Shown here: in pieces, positions 8,792 to 16,250 of the stretch
Layout: each line of letters opens with the position of its first letter
Numbering within the stretch: the first letter of the stretch is position 1
Source of the DNA: JAKAXS01 sp041940525
Lineage (GTDB): Bacteria > Pseudomonadota > Alphaproteobacteria > Rhizobiales > Hyphomicrobiaceae
Reading direction: 5' to 3'
DNA length: 30,026 nucleotides
NCBI GenBank assembly: GCA_041940525.1
Contig: JBGTSB010000041.1
Span: 1-30,026, forward strand
The notes under the pieces: generated by a model
What the model saw: the letters and a program-made list of their open reading frames with translations, nothing else
Told to the model about the DNA's origin: nothing
Database searches by the model: none
Program-made: the position numbers and the translations under genes

Positions 8792-9514
8792 ATGAGCCCT
8801 GCCCGAAAAGCACAGCAGTCAGACGATCGCGCATCAACGCGACGCGCCCACGATGGCGACGGCGTCAAACAGCGGATCATCGACAGCGCAACGCAAATCC
8901 TCGGTAAAGACGGCTATGGCGGCCTGTCAGTCTCCGCGGTTTGCAAACATGCCGAAGTGTCCGCGCCAACTTTGTATTGGCACTTTGGCAGCAAGGAAGG
9001 ACTGCTGGCTCAAGTCTTGAAGTCCGCCTTGAAGCGCGACGCGGACGCATTTCTGTCGATCGACATCACAAAGCTGTCACGCGCGGAAGCCTTCGAGGCA
9101 TACCTGAAGGCCTTACGCCGTGTCGTCATCAGCGAGCAGCCGAACAACTGGGTCATCCTTTCGGCGCTCTCAGAAGCCCGTAACGCCGCGCCCGAAATTC
9201 CACAGATCATCGCCGAGGCACGCCGCCGCCAAGTCGAATTCAACGCTGAACAACTCAGTACGCTTTGGGGGCTGAAAAACGAACAGATATTCGTCCACCT
9301 CTGGCTCGCCTACTGCAACTACGCCTCACTGCTTTACCAGGACACGCGGAATGAAGAACTCGTGGAGGGCGCGATCCAATCATTTCGCAGCGCCTACTTC
9401 CTGCTCGTCCAGGCACTCAAAGAAGACGGCGCGGCCGAAGCCGCAGCGATCATGGGTCTGAAGCCAGCGCGCACAGCCCAGAAACCAAGCACACGCAAAA
9501 AATCACGCAGATAA
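8792..9514 (+). CDS. TetR family transcriptional regulator
   Basis: A 240-residue protein with a short polar N-terminal extension. The TetR DNA-binding domain spans about residues 26-72: IIDSATQILGKDGYGGLSVS, then the recognition helix region SAPTLYWHFGSKEGLL. The C-terminal ligand domain is helical, and the tail is basic (RTAQKPSTRKKSRR). GGAAG lies just before the ATG. It is divergent from the FAH/cyclase operon and overlaps functionally with a perfect inverted repeat in its promoter. It therefore probably represses itself, and possibly the divergent operon, until a pathway compound binds. The ligand is unknown. Confidence 0.93.
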   Translation: MSPARKAQQSDDRASTRRAHDGDGVKQRIIDSATQILGKDGYGGLSVSAVCKHAEVSAPTLYWHFGSKEGLLAQVLKSALKRDADAFLSIDITKLSRAEAFEAYLKALRRVVISEQPNNWVILSALSEARNAAPEIPQIIAEARRRQVEFNAEQLSTLWGLKNEQIFVHLWLAYCNYASLLYQDTRNEELVEGAIQSFRSAYFLLVQALKEDGAAEAAAIMGLKPARTAQKPSTRKKSRR

Positions 9515-9526
9515 GGAGATCCAATC

Positions 9527-9769
9527 ATGTTCGAATTGAAAACGAAGCACTCTCAAACCCGCAAAGCCCCAACCTCTCCGCCATCACATGCGCCCGACGT
9601 GCTGCCCGAAACGCTGAATGGCATAGGCAAAATCGAGCGCGGCTCGCTTGAGGAAGCGATCTGGGCCGAACTCGGCGCTCTTCCGCCAAGCCGGGCGAAT
9701 GGAACCATCTCCCTCTTGAGCCGGATGCTGCAAGCTAAGCCTGTGGCGCGGTGTCGAAAGGCCAAATAG
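9527..9769 (+). CDS. Small protein downstream of tetR, 80 aa
   Basis: This frame starts 12 bases after the tetR stop behind a near-perfect ribosome binding site (AAGGAGAT, seven bases before ATG), which is the main reason to believe it is translated. The product is polar and lysine/proline rich at the N-terminus (residues 1-25), followed by a predicted helical segment containing LEEAIWAELGALPPSRANG and a basic C-terminus. No signal peptide, membrane helix or known domain is visible. It is likely co-transcribed with tetR. Function unknown; a regulator-associated small protein is possible but unsupported. Confidence 0.6.
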   Translation: MFELKTKHSQTRKAPTSPPSHAPDVLPETLNGIGKIERGSLEEAIWAELGALPPSRANGTISLLSRMLQAKPVARCRKAK

Positions 9770-9791
9770 GCCCGAAGGCGGTGCATGGTTC

Positions 9792-10535
9792 CTAGTCAAT
9801 CACCATGCGCTCGTCGTCCGGCCAAGATCGCGTTTCGACACGCGTGTCGATCGTGGCGCGGTCGTCCGGAGGCAACAGCTGCTCCGCGTGGCGCAACAGC
9901 CGGGCGCAGGTATCGTCCAGCTGTCCCGCGTCTTTGATGACCGAAAGCAAGTAGTAGTTATAGCGCGGCGTCAAACGGATCAGATCATCACGCGACGAAA
10001 GCTTCACCAGCTCGACCATGGCCGGCACATACCCCTGCGCGGCCATCCATGCGAAATCAATAAGGATGTGCTCTGTTCTCGATATCGCATAAGGCGGCAA
10101 TTTTAAGTTTCGAGCGTCCATTTCAATGGACTGCGGTACCCGCTCAAAAGACAAATGTCGGTGTCTTATCTCGGCGAGGTTCTCAAGCAATTCATCTTTG
10201 TGAGCACAGACCACGAGATCTGGGAAAAAGACCATCGCAATGTGTATTGTCCAATCTAGCTCTTTACCTACCCATTTGATCTCTGGGTAAATCGCTTGAA
10301 AGCCCCGGCGCAGATCAGCCAGACAGCTTTGAGCCCCAACTCGGGATCCGTAAAATGGAGAAGCCCGCAAGAGCGTTTGCCTAGGGGGCACATTCAATCC
10401 CTGAAACGGATTCTCACTGCCCGCGTACAGTTGGAATCCAGAGTTAATGGAAAGATAGGCGAAAGCAGGACAACTCCACACCAGAGCTATCAAGGCCCCT
10501 GCGGCCAAGGTCGAGAAACGCGAATTTCTTCTCAT
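9792..10535 (-). CDS. Secreted hypothetical protein
   Basis: I start it at ATG 10535 (MRRNSRFSTLAAGALIALVWSCPAFA), which gives a textbook signal peptide and 247 residues; an upstream ATG at 10577 would add 14 residues. Neither has a clear ribosome site, and the predicted promoter at 10582-10609 would leave almost no leader for the upstream one. The mature protein has two early Cys (GAQSCLADL, DLVVCAH) and a helical C-terminal half. That half (AWMAAQGYVPAMVELVKL, NYYLLSVIKDAGQLDDTCARLL) resembles Sel1- or TPR-like helical pairs, though I cannot confirm it. Probably periplasmic. Function unknown. The gene is transcribed towards the TetR unit, with 22 bases between the two stop codons. Confidence 0.7.
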   Translation of the reverse strand: MRRNSRFSTLAAGALIALVWSCPAFAYLSINSGFQLYAGSENPFQGLNVPPRQTLLRASPFYGSRVGAQSCLADLRRGFQAIYPEIKWVGKELDWTIHIAMVFFPDLVVCAHKDELLENLAEIRHRHLSFERVPQSIEMDARNLKLPPYAISRTEHILIDFAWMAAQGYVPAMVELVKLSSRDDLIRLTPRYNYYLLSVIKDAGQLDDTCARLLRHAEQLLPPDDRATIDTRVETRSWPDDERMVID

Positions 10536-10581
10536 TGTAAAACGCAATGTCTTACGCACCGGCAAAGCCGTTGACATTTTC

Positions 10582-10609
10582 AGTATACACTTCTTTTTTG
10601 CAGCCGCAA
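10582..10609 (-). promoter_or_regulatory. Predicted promoter of the secreted protein gene
   Basis: On the minus strand TTGCGG (10604-10609) and TATACT (10582-10587) are 16 bases apart. The -10 is close to consensus and the -35 is weaker. Transcription would begin around 10575. Confidence 0.4.
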
Positions 10610-10640
10610 TAAAATCCCCGCCAGCCTGTCAGGAGAAATA

Positions 10641-10658
10641 ATGGGCACTCAATCGTAA
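10641..10658 (+). other. Five-codon upstream reading frame with strong ribosome site
   Basis: AGGAGA at 10631-10636 is followed by ATG at 10641, four codons and TAA. It ends 12 bases before the ATG of the next gene, whose own ribosome site (GAGG) is weak. It may feed ribosomes to the downstream gene or be a chance arrangement. Confidence 0.3.
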
Positions 10659-10670
10659 AAATGAGGCCCC

Positions 10671-11084
10671 ATGTCACGCGAAACTTTCTGCAAACGAGTA
10701 ACGGCCAACGCTCACGACATTAGTGTCAGACTGAAGGAATTGAGGAGCCGGAAAACAGCGCTGCAATCGTCGATCGCAGCGCTTGAGCGCGAAAAACTCT
10801 CAAACCAGGCCAGCATGAATGTTTACCCCAGCCCGCGCTCAAGGACGGGCCGACGATCTAGACCTTCTGGAAGCGATACGGTTGGCCTGATAAATCAAGA
10901 GATGGACCGACGAGCTAGGGAACTCATCATTGAAAATCAGATTCAAAGAAAACAGAAGGAAGCCGATAGCCTCGAACCGCAACTCTCACACTACCGAGCT
11001 CTTTTGAAGGAGGCTCAAAAAGACTTCGCGCAAATGCAGTGCCACAATCTCGGCTTCAGCCACGCGATCATGAACCTGCACTAG
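10671..11084 (+). CDS. Coiled-coil hypothetical protein, 137 aa
   Basis: A highly charged helical protein. Residues about 14-46 (DISVRLKELRSRKTALQSSI and onward) and 77-125 (the stretch from MDRRARELIIENQIQRKQKE) have heptad-like spacing typical of coiled coils. They are separated by a Ser/Arg/Pro-rich linker (about 52-70). There is no signal peptide or membrane helix, so a cytoplasmic homo-oligomer is likely. The ATG has only GAGG five bases upstream, but a five-codon frame with a strong site lies immediately before. I know no named family. It stands divergent from the secreted protein gene and convergent with the DUF1289 gene. Confidence 0.65.
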   Translation: MSRETFCKRVTANAHDISVRLKELRSRKTALQSSIAALEREKLSNQASMNVYPSPRSRTGRRSRPSGSDTVGLINQEMDRRARELIIENQIQRKQKEADSLEPQLSHYRALLKEAQKDFAQMQCHNLGFSHAIMNLH

Positions 11085-11114
11085 CCTATAGAACGAAACA
11101 GCGCTGCCGCTCCG

Positions 11115-12005
11115 CTACGCCGGATAGAAGATCGCAAGCGGATAGGCGTAGTCTGGCAGCGCCAAACTTGCAGGCGCTTCTTCTCCAGCACCAATCAGCT
11201 CCGGCAAGAAATGCGTGTGTGCTCCCGCCGGCGGCGATCCGCCAGGCGCTGGAATCGGTGCGTAGACTTCGATGCGGGCCAGCTTCGATTCCACAACGCG
11301 ATGCGGCTGCGCGGCCATGATCGCTCCGCCGGCCGCCGCCATCACCTGCCCCCAACTTTGTCCCTCAACAGCCCGCAAGCTGTCCAGCAAGCTGGCATCG
11401 GATGTGCGAATACAAAAGCGCGACGCCTGACGTCCAAACCCCATGTCAAATAAAGTGTCTGACGCAAAGCGCGCATCAAGCGCGGCGTCATCCGGCCCGA
11501 CCTCAGAAAAGGTCGCGTCAGCACTCAAACGGCCCCGCGCCTTAGGCAGCCCCAAAACATAAGGGCCGTCCTTGCCAAACGAAAAAACGCGGATCTTCTC
11601 ATGGAGTGTGAGACGGAAGGCGGCATCTTCGGCGCGTGCCACGATGCGTTGATCTAATTGATCAACCGCGATCTGACGAGACGGCACACACGGAAATTCA
11701 GCCGCCGCTCCCGGCGAACCGGTCACCCACGTGCCCATTCTCTGGTCGATCGTTTTAACAACCCAATCGCTAAGCTCATCCAGCATCCACGGCATGAGCC
11801 GCATCGCGATTGACATCTCCTCGTGCCGCGCCGGAAGCAGATCCCAAATCGCGTCGCGCTCAGCCTCGCTCATGCCAGACCAGCGGCCGATTTCATCGCC
11901 AGTACGTGCGCAGCCGACACAGTGGCCAGTCCGCTCGTCCAGCTTACAGATGCCAACGCAAGGGGAATGCCGGGTGCGCGGTGCCACCACGGTGACGTTC
12001 GTCAT
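11115..12005 (-). CDS. DUF1289 domain protein with long C-terminal extension
   Basis: A 296-residue protein. Residues 14-62 form a DUF1289 domain: SPCVGICKLDERTGHCVGC gives four Cys in a Cx3C-x8-Cx2C arrangement, followed by GDEIGRWSGMSEAERDAIW. Stand-alone DUF1289 proteins are usually under 100 residues, so about 230 additional residues are fused here. The extension is a folded-looking alpha/beta region with a strand-rich section (KIRVFSFGKDGPYVLGLPKA) and a C-terminal GAHTHFLPEL ... LPDYAYPLAIFYPA block that I believe recurs in uncharacterised proteobacterial proteins but cannot name. The Cys cluster may bind a metal. No signal peptide is present, so it is likely cytoplasmic. AAGGAAC precedes the ATG. 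Function unknown. Confidence 0.85.
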   Translation of the reverse strand: MTNVTVVAPRTRHSPCVGICKLDERTGHCVGCARTGDEIGRWSGMSEAERDAIWDLLPARHEEMSIAMRLMPWMLDELSDWVVKTIDQRMGTWVTGSPGAAAEFPCVPSRQIAVDQLDQRIVARAEDAAFRLTLHEKIRVFSFGKDGPYVLGLPKARGRLSADATFSEVGPDDAALDARFASDTLFDMGFGRQASRFCIRTSDASLLDSLRAVEGQSWGQVMAAAGGAIMAAQPHRVVESKLARIEVYAPIPAPGGSPPAGAHTHFLPELIGAGEEAPASLALPDYAYPLAIFYPA

Positions 12006-12074
12006 AGCGGTCTCGTTCCTTGAATTCCTGATTCAAGACCCGCCTAGCACACCCGGATCGTAAAGAGCCAGCCC

Positions 12075-12851
12075 CTAGAGCCGTTGACCGGCCAAAGCAG
12101 GCTCCACCATCATGTCCTTGCGCCGCGGTTCGGTAGCGGATCTCAGCGACTGCGCAAAGACCTTCCCTAGGCACCCATACGAGTTGTCGTTCAAATGGAA
12201 CTGATCGCGCGACAACATCGTCTTCGTAGTCAGCTGATTGGACGCCAGTAGATGCTGCATGATCTTGAAGCGCTGCAAAACTGGCACACTGTACCGCTGA
12301 GCAATGTCGCGCATGGCCGCGATGTAGCGAAACCCGTTCTTCAGCTTCTTAAACTTCGGGTAGTACTGGTGGTTGATCAAGACGACATCGACGTGCGCCT
12401 TCTGCAACCGCTCAATACCCTTCGCCAGAAGCTTCTTGAAGGCATCGATCGGCACCTGCCGGATCGCGTCGTTCACACCGGTCTGCCAAAGAACAAGCTG
12501 AGGCTTCTTCGACAGCACGTCCTTGTCGAGCCGCGCAACCATGTGCCTGGCAAGCTGCCCGCCAACCCCGGCATTGACCACACGCACTTTGCGGCCAGGC
12601 CAGATCTGACGCAGCTCTCCTTCAAGCCGCGCTGGATAGCTTCGGCTCGGCTTGCTTGCACCGGTGCCCGCCGTGCTGGAAGAGCCAAGCGCCACGATTT
12701 TCAACGGCGCATTGCTCTTGTCCTGAACCGCCATAGCGAAGCGCGACAACGGCGCCGACAGACGAACCATGTCCTTAGGAACGCTGCAGGCCAGCACATG
12801 GCCGGCCGGCAGACAGATTGTGATAAAGGCGAACGCGCAGACCGGCAGCAG
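12075..12851 (-). CDS. Periplasmic SGNH/GDSL-type hydrolase (start uncertain)
   Basis: SGNH blocks are clear: GSSSTAGTG holds the nucleophile Ser, NAGVGGQLARHM gives the Gly, WQTGVND the Asn, and DQFHLND the Asp-His pair. These enzymes cleave or transfer acyl groups on glycans and lipids. A signal-peptide-like stretch (LLPVCAFAFITICLPAGHVLAC) precedes the domain, so the protein is probably exported. The start is a problem: no ATG, GTG or TTG lies in frame between the end of opgC and the hydrophobic core. I place the start at a CTG just after the opgC stop (12854); alternatives are GTG 12797, ATG 12770 or TTG 12962, the last overlapping opgC. The open frame itself extends to 13157. It follows opgC immediately, suggesting a shared role in glucan substitution. 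Confidence 0.85.
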   Translation of the reverse strand: MLPVCAFAFITICLPAGHVLACSVPKDMVRLSAPLSRFAMAVQDKSNAPLKIVALGSSSTAGTGASKPSRSYPARLEGELRQIWPGRKVRVVNAGVGGQLARHMVARLDKDVLSKKPQLVLWQTGVNDAIRQVPIDAFKKLLAKGIERLQKAHVDVVLINHQYYPKFKKLKNGFRYIAAMRDIAQRYSVPVLQRFKIMQHLLASNQLTTKTMLSRDQFHLNDNSYGCLGKVFAQSLRSATEPRRKDMMVEPALAGQRL

Positions 12852-12853
12852 CC

Positions 12854-14014
12854 TTACTCGGCTGGTGTAATGGCCAACGGTGCTCGCGACGTTTGAATTC
12901 TGACAGGCGCTGCTGCCACGCGCTTTTGCTGCTTGCGCCGGGATAGATACAAAGCCAACCAAAGGAGACTCCCCACACCAATGATGTTGACGGCTGTAAT
13001 AACTGGCCACGAACGGCCCAGCTCCCGAAAGACGATTCCACCGGCAAATGACAACACTGTGCCAAATGCAAAAACTTCCAGTGAATGCTTGCCACAGGTC
13101 GCCACGACCTGAGCCCAGGAGCGGCGCAGCCATGCAGCATTCGCCGGCAGAAGGCAAGCCACCAAGTATGCCAAAGCAAGAATATGTCCCAAACGCCAGA
13201 TCGAGAGGTAATGCTTGCTAATGGGGCCCACAATGTTACGTGGAAAAAGTGGTTCCCACCCAAACCAGAGCGTCCAAGGCGCGGCCCGCAGGAACCCAAA
13301 CAGCACGAACGCAGCTGCCAGAACCATCAGCCAGCGTCGTACATAAAGCCCCTTCTGCGCGGTTAGAACAGCGGCCGCTGCACCACACGTAAACAACAGC
13401 TGCCACGCTAGCGGGTTAAAGTACCAGCCGCCGTTTGGACCGTTGGCAGGCAAGTTGATCTTGAAAAACGACACGATCGCCCAGATGCCAACGGATACGC
13501 CAAGCGCAAGCGCGACGCTGCGATGCAACATCAAAAGGACTACGGGCAGCCACAGCATTAGCAAGACGTACATCGGCAGGATGTTCATCAGGTTGGGCTG
13601 ATAGACGAGCGCGAATGTACCTGGGATGGCCTGCAAGGGCGCGGTCGTGATCTGCCGCAGCATGATGTTGTCGACGTACGCCGGGCGGCTGAAGATGTAA
13701 GCCGCCGAATAAAGCAGCACGGCCGACACAACGAAAATGCCTAGATGCCAAACGTAAATCTCACCGGCGCGACGGAATGCCTTTTGCCTCGTGCCTTCAA
13801 ACCCGCCGGTACGGCCAAAGCCATAAGCGAGCGCAGCCGAGAAGCCAGCCAGCAACACGAACACCTCACTGGCGTCGGCAAAGCCGAAGTTCTTCAGCGT
13901 ATAAAATGACCACGGGTTGTCGGGAACGTGGTCGATAAAAATTAGCAATAGTGCAAGGCCGCGGAAAAAGTCGATCCGCACATCCCGTTCGCGTTTTGGC
14001 TCTAGGTTCGCCAT
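12854..14014 (-). CDS. opgC: OpgC family membrane acyltransferase
   Basis: A 386-residue integral membrane protein with about ten hydrophobic helices. It opens with the acyltransferase signature RDVRIDFFRGLALLLIFIDH, followed by FGFADASEVFVLLAGF, both characteristic of OpgC. The conserved Arg and Asp lie before the first helix and the His at its end. OpgC transfers succinyl or related acyl groups to osmoregulated periplasmic glucans, giving them negative charge. The C-terminus is basic and ends just before an SGNH hydrolase gene. The OpgC/acyltransferase-3 clan is often paired with an SGNH domain, which supports a joint function. The start has GGGA upstream. The substrate acyl group is not determined. 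Confidence 0.92.
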   Translation of the reverse strand: MANLEPKRERDVRIDFFRGLALLLIFIDHVPDNPWSFYTLKNFGFADASEVFVLLAGFSAALAYGFGRTGGFEGTRQKAFRRAGEIYVWHLGIFVVSAVLLYSAAYIFSRPAYVDNIMLRQITTAPLQAIPGTFALVYQPNLMNILPMYVLLMLWLPVVLLMLHRSVALALGVSVGIWAIVSFFKINLPANGPNGGWYFNPLAWQLLFTCGAAAAVLTAQKGLYVRRWLMVLAAAFVLFGFLRAAPWTLWFGWEPLFPRNIVGPISKHYLSIWRLGHILALAYLVACLLPANAAWLRRSWAQVVATCGKHSLEVFAFGTVLSFAGGIVFRELGRSWPVITAVNIIGVGSLLWLALYLSRRKQQKRVAAAPVRIQTSRAPLAITPAE

Positions 14015-14393
14015 TCTTCAAAGTCCCGCTGACAAAAAACGCGCTCCAACGCGTCATGGATGACAACGCCTGGGCTCGGAATTCGTTGCGGAACTGAATG
14101 GAGATTTGGCGGTTTACTTAAAGTTCTCAGAAGGGTGGACAAAATCCACCCTACCTGTCGAACACCGGAAGCAACCGCCTTCCCTACATCCTATTCGCGC
14201 TAGCCGTTTAGCTTTGTGCGCTTAAGCCATTAGGCTCAGCCTCACGCGGGCGGGGGCGGCATTCTTCGCCAGAATCAACATATGCGCTCAGGTTGCTCTT
14301 TGAACAAGGGGAATTTGTGGCCGGGCACATTCGCCGCAGGGAAACCGCAAAGCGACCCGCGAGGCCTTCTCCCGGCGGCTGGGCACGCCAAGC
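14015..14393. other. Intergenic interval with a REP-like hairpin
   Basis: This 379-base stretch holds no convincing gene on either strand. AGGGTGGA (14132-14139) and TCCACCCT (14145-14152) form an 8-bp stem with a CAAAA loop, of the type seen in dispersed proteobacterial repeats. It has no T-run, so it is not an obvious terminator. The opgC promoter is expected in the left half. I see nothing else. Confidence 0.5.
14132..14152. repeat. Short REP-like hairpin
   Basis: A perfect 8-bp inverted repeat with a five-base loop, resembling widely scattered GGTGGA/TCCACC palindromes. Only one copy is visible in the window. Confidence 0.35.
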
Positions 14394-14678
14394 TCAATCC
14401 TCGTCGTCCTCGTCATCCAGGACGTCGTCTTCGTCCTCCTCGCCACTAGACGCCGTCTCCAAGGCCGCCAGCATGAAAGCGAAGATATCCTCATGCTCTT
14501 CGTCAGAAGACTGCAGGCAAGCCTCGTCGAGCTCGTCTTCGCTAATGCCCTCCTGCTCGGCCTCCTCCCGGCATGCCGCGGCCAGCCGCTCTGCCTCGGC
14601 CTCGCGCTCGACAGCCGGCACGGCAGCAACGTTCTCCTCGGTCCAGCGCTCCAGAAACGATTGAGCCAACTCGCTCAT
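14394..14678 (-). CDS. DUF768-like small acidic protein
   Basis: A 94-residue protein, started at ATG 14678 because GGAGGG lies just upstream; the ATG at 14696 lacks such a site. The N-terminus MSELAQSFLERWTEENV and the later GISEDELDEA resemble DUF768 proteins, small rhizobial proteins with the same FL.W...NV and IS.DE.DE pattern. The C-terminal 17 residues are almost only Asp and Glu, an acidic tail not usual in that family as I know it. It is soluble and helical. Function unknown; acidic tails often mediate binding to basic proteins or metals, but that is only inference. Confidence 0.7.
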   Translation of the reverse strand: MSELAQSFLERWTEENVAAVPAVEREAEAERLAAACREEAEQEGISEDELDEACLQSSDEEHEDIFAFMLAALETASSGEEDEDDVLDDEDDED

Positions 14679-14833
14679 GCCTGCCCTCCATGACATGGCC
14701 CTTCATCAGCCAAGGACCGACCACGACCGGACCGGTCCAGAATATCCAGCTAATTTTTGTGGCCCCGGGCGTCAAGCCCACCTGGTACTATGGCGCCGTT
14801 TCGGGCTGAACAGCCGCGCCCGCTTACTAGCTA

Positions 14834-16081
14834 TCAATTGACCAGCCGCGTGAATGCCCGGTTGATCGATTGAGCGATATCGCGAAAGGCCGCCGAGATC
14901 TCGTCAGGCGTACTCGCCTGCATATGTTGTCCAGGGGAAGCGCACGCTTCCAATGCCGGGCTGATCTTCCGGTCAAATCTCGAAACGTATGTATCGTAGA
15001 ACGAATCGCCCGACAGGTCCTCATACTTCACCTCGAGGACGAAGACGTCGGCGCCATTGTCCTTCAACGACTGACAAAGCCTAGTGTCCAGTTCAGACCA
15101 TGTGAAGTTACGAGACTTCCCGCCAGTAACGCCATCCGTGACAATGACAAACGTTCGGTTCCGGGACCCGCTTTCACCTCGCGCCTGACGTTCGAACCAT
15201 GGGAACGCGACATCGGCCAACGTGTCGTCCCGGTCCTTCTCTGGAAATGTCGAAACACTCCTCATAGCCGACGACTGGTTTGAAGTCGGCTTGGAAAGCC
15301 ATCGCGCACTATTGGAGAAACCAAAGACGCCAACGCGAACATCGCCATCTCTGACAGCACGGATACTCCGATCAAGCACGGCTCGAATAAAAGCCGAACT
15401 CGCGTCCAGAAGTACGTCTTCGCGCAGACGGATGCCGGCACGCTTGGCAAGATCATAACTGTTCTTACCATAAGGCTCGAATCCTGACCGGCCATGGCAG
15501 GCGAACATGCAGCCATTCGGATGAGACCCGGAAAATTCCCCGGAAGATCGGGTCCAAGGCCGCGATAGCTGCATCAGCCGTCGTCGATTGACCTCGTCGG
15601 CGGCTAAACCAAGCGAAGCCGACATGTCCAAGACGAGGTAGATATCACGCTGAGCTCTGGTGCCGCTCACTGCCTCGCTCTGCACGGCAAGGTCCATGTG
15701 ATAGATATTGGCAACCCTCATAAAGACAGTGCCCAACACATGTTCGATGGACACCTTCACGACACCATCCTCAACGCGCACGTCCGGCGTCAAATCCAAG
15801 CCAACGGCAGCCCTTAAATTCTGCTCGAAGATTCTCTTGGCTACCTTGATACGTTTTTGATCGGTACCTCCTCCACGGCCGGGGCGCCCTACCTTTACCA
15901 GAGAATGGCTTGCCCCAGCCAGCGACGCCGCGTCTGCTGCCGATTGAAGAGCCATATGCAGACGGACCGCGCGGACATAGTCGACGGCACACCCGACAGC
16001 AATCACCAGGACCACAAGAGACAATCCAAAGGTAACCGCTACCGAACCACGATCGCAGCTTAGAAAATCTCGTTGAAACAT
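14834..16081 (-). CDS. TadG-like protein with von Willebrand factor A domain
   Basis: A 415-residue protein, started at ATG 16081 with GGAGAGAGG upstream. The N-terminus has a TadE/TadG-type signal anchor: DRGSVAVTFGLSLVVLVIAV followed by VDYVRAVRLHMALQSAADAASLAGA, as in Flp pilus assembly proteins. A vWA domain follows from about residue 145, with a metal-ion-dependent adhesion motif DMSAS and later FVIVTDGVTGG. The C-terminus ends in a helix (AFRDIAQSINRAFTRLVN), common in such TadG proteins. It is probably anchored in the inner membrane with the vWA domain in the periplasm. No other tad genes are nearby, so it is an isolated member. Its role may be adhesion or surface assembly. Confidence 0.88.
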   Translation of the reverse strand: MFQRDFLSCDRGSVAVTFGLSLVVLVIAVGCAVDYVRAVRLHMALQSAADAASLAGASHSLVKVGRPGRGGGTDQKRIKVAKRIFEQNLRAAVGLDLTPDVRVEDGVVKVSIEHVLGTVFMRVANIYHMDLAVQSEAVSGTRAQRDIYLVLDMSASLGLAADEVNRRRLMQLSRPWTRSSGEFSGSHPNGCMFACHGRSGFEPYGKNSYDLAKRAGIRLREDVLLDASSAFIRAVLDRSIRAVRDGDVRVGVFGFSNSARWLSKPTSNQSSAMRSVSTFPEKDRDDTLADVAFPWFERQARGESGSRNRTFVIVTDGVTGGKSRNFTWSELDTRLCQSLKDNGADVFVLEVKYEDLSGDSFYDTYVSRFDRKISPALEACASPGQHMQASTPDEISAAFRDIAQSINRAFTRLVN

Positions 16082-16216
16082 GGGGCCTCTCTCCTGCAAC
16101 AAAGATAGGCGGCCAGTCTTTCAGTGACATTAAACAGTTAGCTGAATATCAGATTAAAGTATTCGTGTGGATTTGAACGAACAGCGAAGCATCTTGATCA
16201 CTTATCGCAAAACAAA

Positions 16217-16250
16217 AAGCGGAGCGTCTCCTTCCGAAAACGCTCCGCTT
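16217..16250 (-). terminator. Rho-independent terminator of the surface-protein gene
   Basis: AAGCGGAGCGT (16217-16227) pairs perfectly with ACGCTCCGCTT (16240-16250). On the minus strand the stem runs into TTTTTGTTTTG. It lies 24 bases past the stop codon of the truncated surface-protein gene. Confidence 0.88.

Noticed and set aside
10571..10576. TTGACA on the plus strand as a promoter for the coiled-coil gene
   Set aside because: No acceptable -10 box lies 15-19 bases downstream.
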